DNA from: Conidiobolus incongruus B7586
Taxonomy: Eukaryota; Entomophthoromycota; Entomophthoromycetes; Entomophthorales; Conidiobolaceae
Direction: 5' to 3'
Length of the DNA stretch: 36,432 nt
Assembly (NCBI GenBank): GCA_000697335.1
Contig: JNEM01016599.1
Coordinates: forward strand, 1 to 36,432
The notes beneath the pieces were generated by a model that saw only the letters and a list, made by a program, of their open reading frames with translations, made no database searches and was not told the DNA's origin. Position 1 is the first letter of the stretch. Each line of letters starts with the position of its first letter. A program made the translations under genes and the position numbers. Of the stretch, positions 35,201-36,432 are shown in pieces.

Positions 35201-36040
35201 GGTTTGACAAATGATTAGCAAATAATGCTCATATTAATAAAATTGAATTCAATTGATAATATCTAACAAAATACAATTTTTCCATCATAATATAAAATGA
35301 CCATTATAAATATATTAGAATTTTGGAATTTCTATTAATAGTCTCTTGTTGGAGAGTTGACAGTTACATTATTATAATATTACTATTTCAATTCATATCC
35401 TTATAAATTAGATAATTGAAATATTTTATTAGTTCAAGTTTGTGAAATAGTAAATATTATATCTTTGGTGATTTTGGAAAATTTAATAGAAATATTATTA
35501 ACATATTTAATCCAATCAATATTGTTTAATATTCTTTTTCACATTTACAATGAATTTTATTAATCCCTAATCAGAACAATATCAACGAAATACTTTTAAT
35601 TTGGAAATTTAATAATATCCTCAGCTTATTATAATAATAAATATTAATATTCTGAATTTTTGAGTATATCCACGAACCAAATATTGAAAAAGAAATGTAA
35701 TATTGAAATTCAGCAATAGATAAATAGTGTTTTTATATCTGCTATTCAGCTTTTATATTATACATTGATAAAATATAATTAATAACACGTAATTCATTAA
35801 AAATTAAATTATTATACAATTAATGACCAAATTAAGATAATGAATTTTATTCAATTCAAACCATTGAATTAAATATGGAGAACTTAAGTTGGTCCAAACC
35901 TTCAATCCATATTATCCACTTCGACACAAATTCACATCTTTTCATTAATCATCCACTTAATAATAACAAAAAAGAACGCTAAAAACAAGAAAAAAGAATC
36001 AGATAATAAGTAAAAGTAAAAATAGAAACATAAAGAAATA
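32229..36040. other. Long gene-free A/T-rich spacer
   Basis: 3.8 kb in which no gene, RNA or transposon copy was recognised on either strand. Slightly G+C-richer patches near 33720-33830 and 34040-34140 were checked for tRNA and coding signals without success. From about 35960 the plus strand becomes purine-rich (AAAAAGAA-like strings) up to the minisatellite. Confidence 0.5.
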
Positions 36041-36173
36041 ATAATAAAGAATGAACAATATAATAAAGAATGAACAATATAATAAAGAATGAACAATATA
36101 ATAAAGAATGAACAATATAATATATAATTAACAATATAATATATAATTAACAATATAATATATAATTAACAAT
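36041..36173. repeat. 19-bp minisatellite, seven units in two variant blocks
   Basis: Seven exact 19-bp units without interruption: four of ATAATAAAGAATGAACAAT, then three of ATAATATATAATTAACAAT. Units within each block are identical. The two types share the first six and the last six bases. An open stretch on the minus strand across it (35932-36153) is produced by the repeat and is not a gene. The array ends 112 bp before the 5S rRNA gene. Confidence 0.95.
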
Positions 36174-36257
36174 AGTAGTATAATATCATTAACAAATTTA
36201 TAATTTTATAATTCTATAATCCAATAATAATATAACAATCTAAAATCGTTACTTACC

Positions 36258-36265
36258 TATATAAG
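36258..36265 (+). promoter_or_regulatory. TATA-like element upstream of the 5S rRNA gene
   Basis: TATATAAG, with its first base 27 bp before the predicted 5S start. Some fungi, such as fission yeast, need an upstream TATA box for Pol III genes in addition to internal elements. In this A/T-rich background chance is possible. Confidence 0.45.
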
Positions 36266-36284
36266 CTTTTATTAACAGTAATTG

Positions 36285-36404
36285 ATACAGCGGTCATAGA
36301 TGGTTGAAAGTTACCGATCCCTTCAGAACTCGGAATATAAACGGCCAATCGCACAGTTAGTACTATGGTGGGGGACCACATGGGAATACTGTGTACTGCT
36401 GGGA
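36285..36404 (+). rRNA. 5S ribosomal RNA gene
   Basis: A 120-bp G+C-rich block with the full 5S pattern: CGGTCATAG near the start; GAAAGTTACCGATCCCTTC and AGAACTCGG in the loop A/B-C region, which holds the internal A box; CACAGTTAGTACTATGGTGG; and GGGGACCACATGGGAATACT, the C-box/helix IV-V region. The 5' CAGC pairs with the 3' GCTG to close helix I, though the outermost pairs are weak, so the ends are good to a few bases. It is a structural RNA of the large ribosomal subunit. It stands alone in the visible sequence, with no 18S, 5.8S or 28S next to it, although the window ends 28 bp later. Confidence 0.95.
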
Positions 36405-36409
36405 TTTTT
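36405..36409 (+). terminator. Pol III terminator of 5S rRNA
   Basis: Run of five T directly after the predicted 3' end, followed by a second T run at 36414-36420. Confidence 0.8.
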
Positions 36410-36432
36410 GTAATTTTTTTGCATTAAATTCA

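Noticed and set aside
35932-36153. A 73-codon minus-strand Ile/Tyr-rich open stretch
   Set aside because: It is produced by the 19-bp minisatellite and the neighbouring low-complexity sequence.

Overview
The window looks like a gene-poor stretch of a very A+T-rich fungal nuclear genome. Three things say eukaryote and fungus: a Not4/CNOT4-type gene broken by short GT..AG introns, small secreted-protein genes with TATA boxes and AATAAA signals, and a fungal-type 5S rRNA gene. The species cannot be named from the sequence. Genes stand out as G+C islands in an otherwise featureless A/T background. No tRNA gene, CRISPR array, origin or virus-like element was recognised.

Layout. 0.6-1.6 kb: a decayed copy of TRM9, the wobble-uridine tRNA methyltransferase, on the + strand. 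4.1-6.5 kb: an apparently intact five-exon NOT4 (RING + RRM + CCCH E3 ligase of CCR4-NOT) on the - strand. 7.65-7.9 kb: a small two-helix membrane protein gene of unknown role, divergent from NOT4. 10.2-31.5 kb: a zone where five copies of one decayed mariner (DD34D) transposon family alternate with a lineage-specific family of cysteine-free small secreted proteins (SSPs). Four SSP genes lie in a head-to-tail + strand array at 18.1, 23.0, 24.8 and 27.4 kb, forming two pairs of recent duplicates. A shorter relative lies on the - strand at 12.5 kb, and a probable pseudogene on the - strand at 32.0 kb. Near 28 kb are very weak traces that may be a dead small-GTPase gene. 32-36 kb: empty A/T-rich DNA, then a 7 x 19-bp minisatellite and a 5S rRNA gene at the right edge.

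A technical warning: an exact 19-bp Tn5 mosaic end (the Nextera transposase recognition sequence) lies at 13986-14004, between a truncated and a divergent mariner copy. It is almost certainly a library artefact and may mark a false join, so linkage of the left 14 kb to the right 22 kb should not be taken for granted.

How the parts relate. NOT4 is a housekeeping gene for mRNA and protein quality control. The SSP array is the accessory part. Each intact SSP gene has a TATA box 71-79 bp before its ATG and an AATAAA 33-44 bp after its stop, with a coding core that is conserved while the flanks have diverged. This is the pattern of an expanding secreted, possibly host- or wall-interacting gene family in a transposon-rich niche. 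It is the best candidate here for something undescribed.
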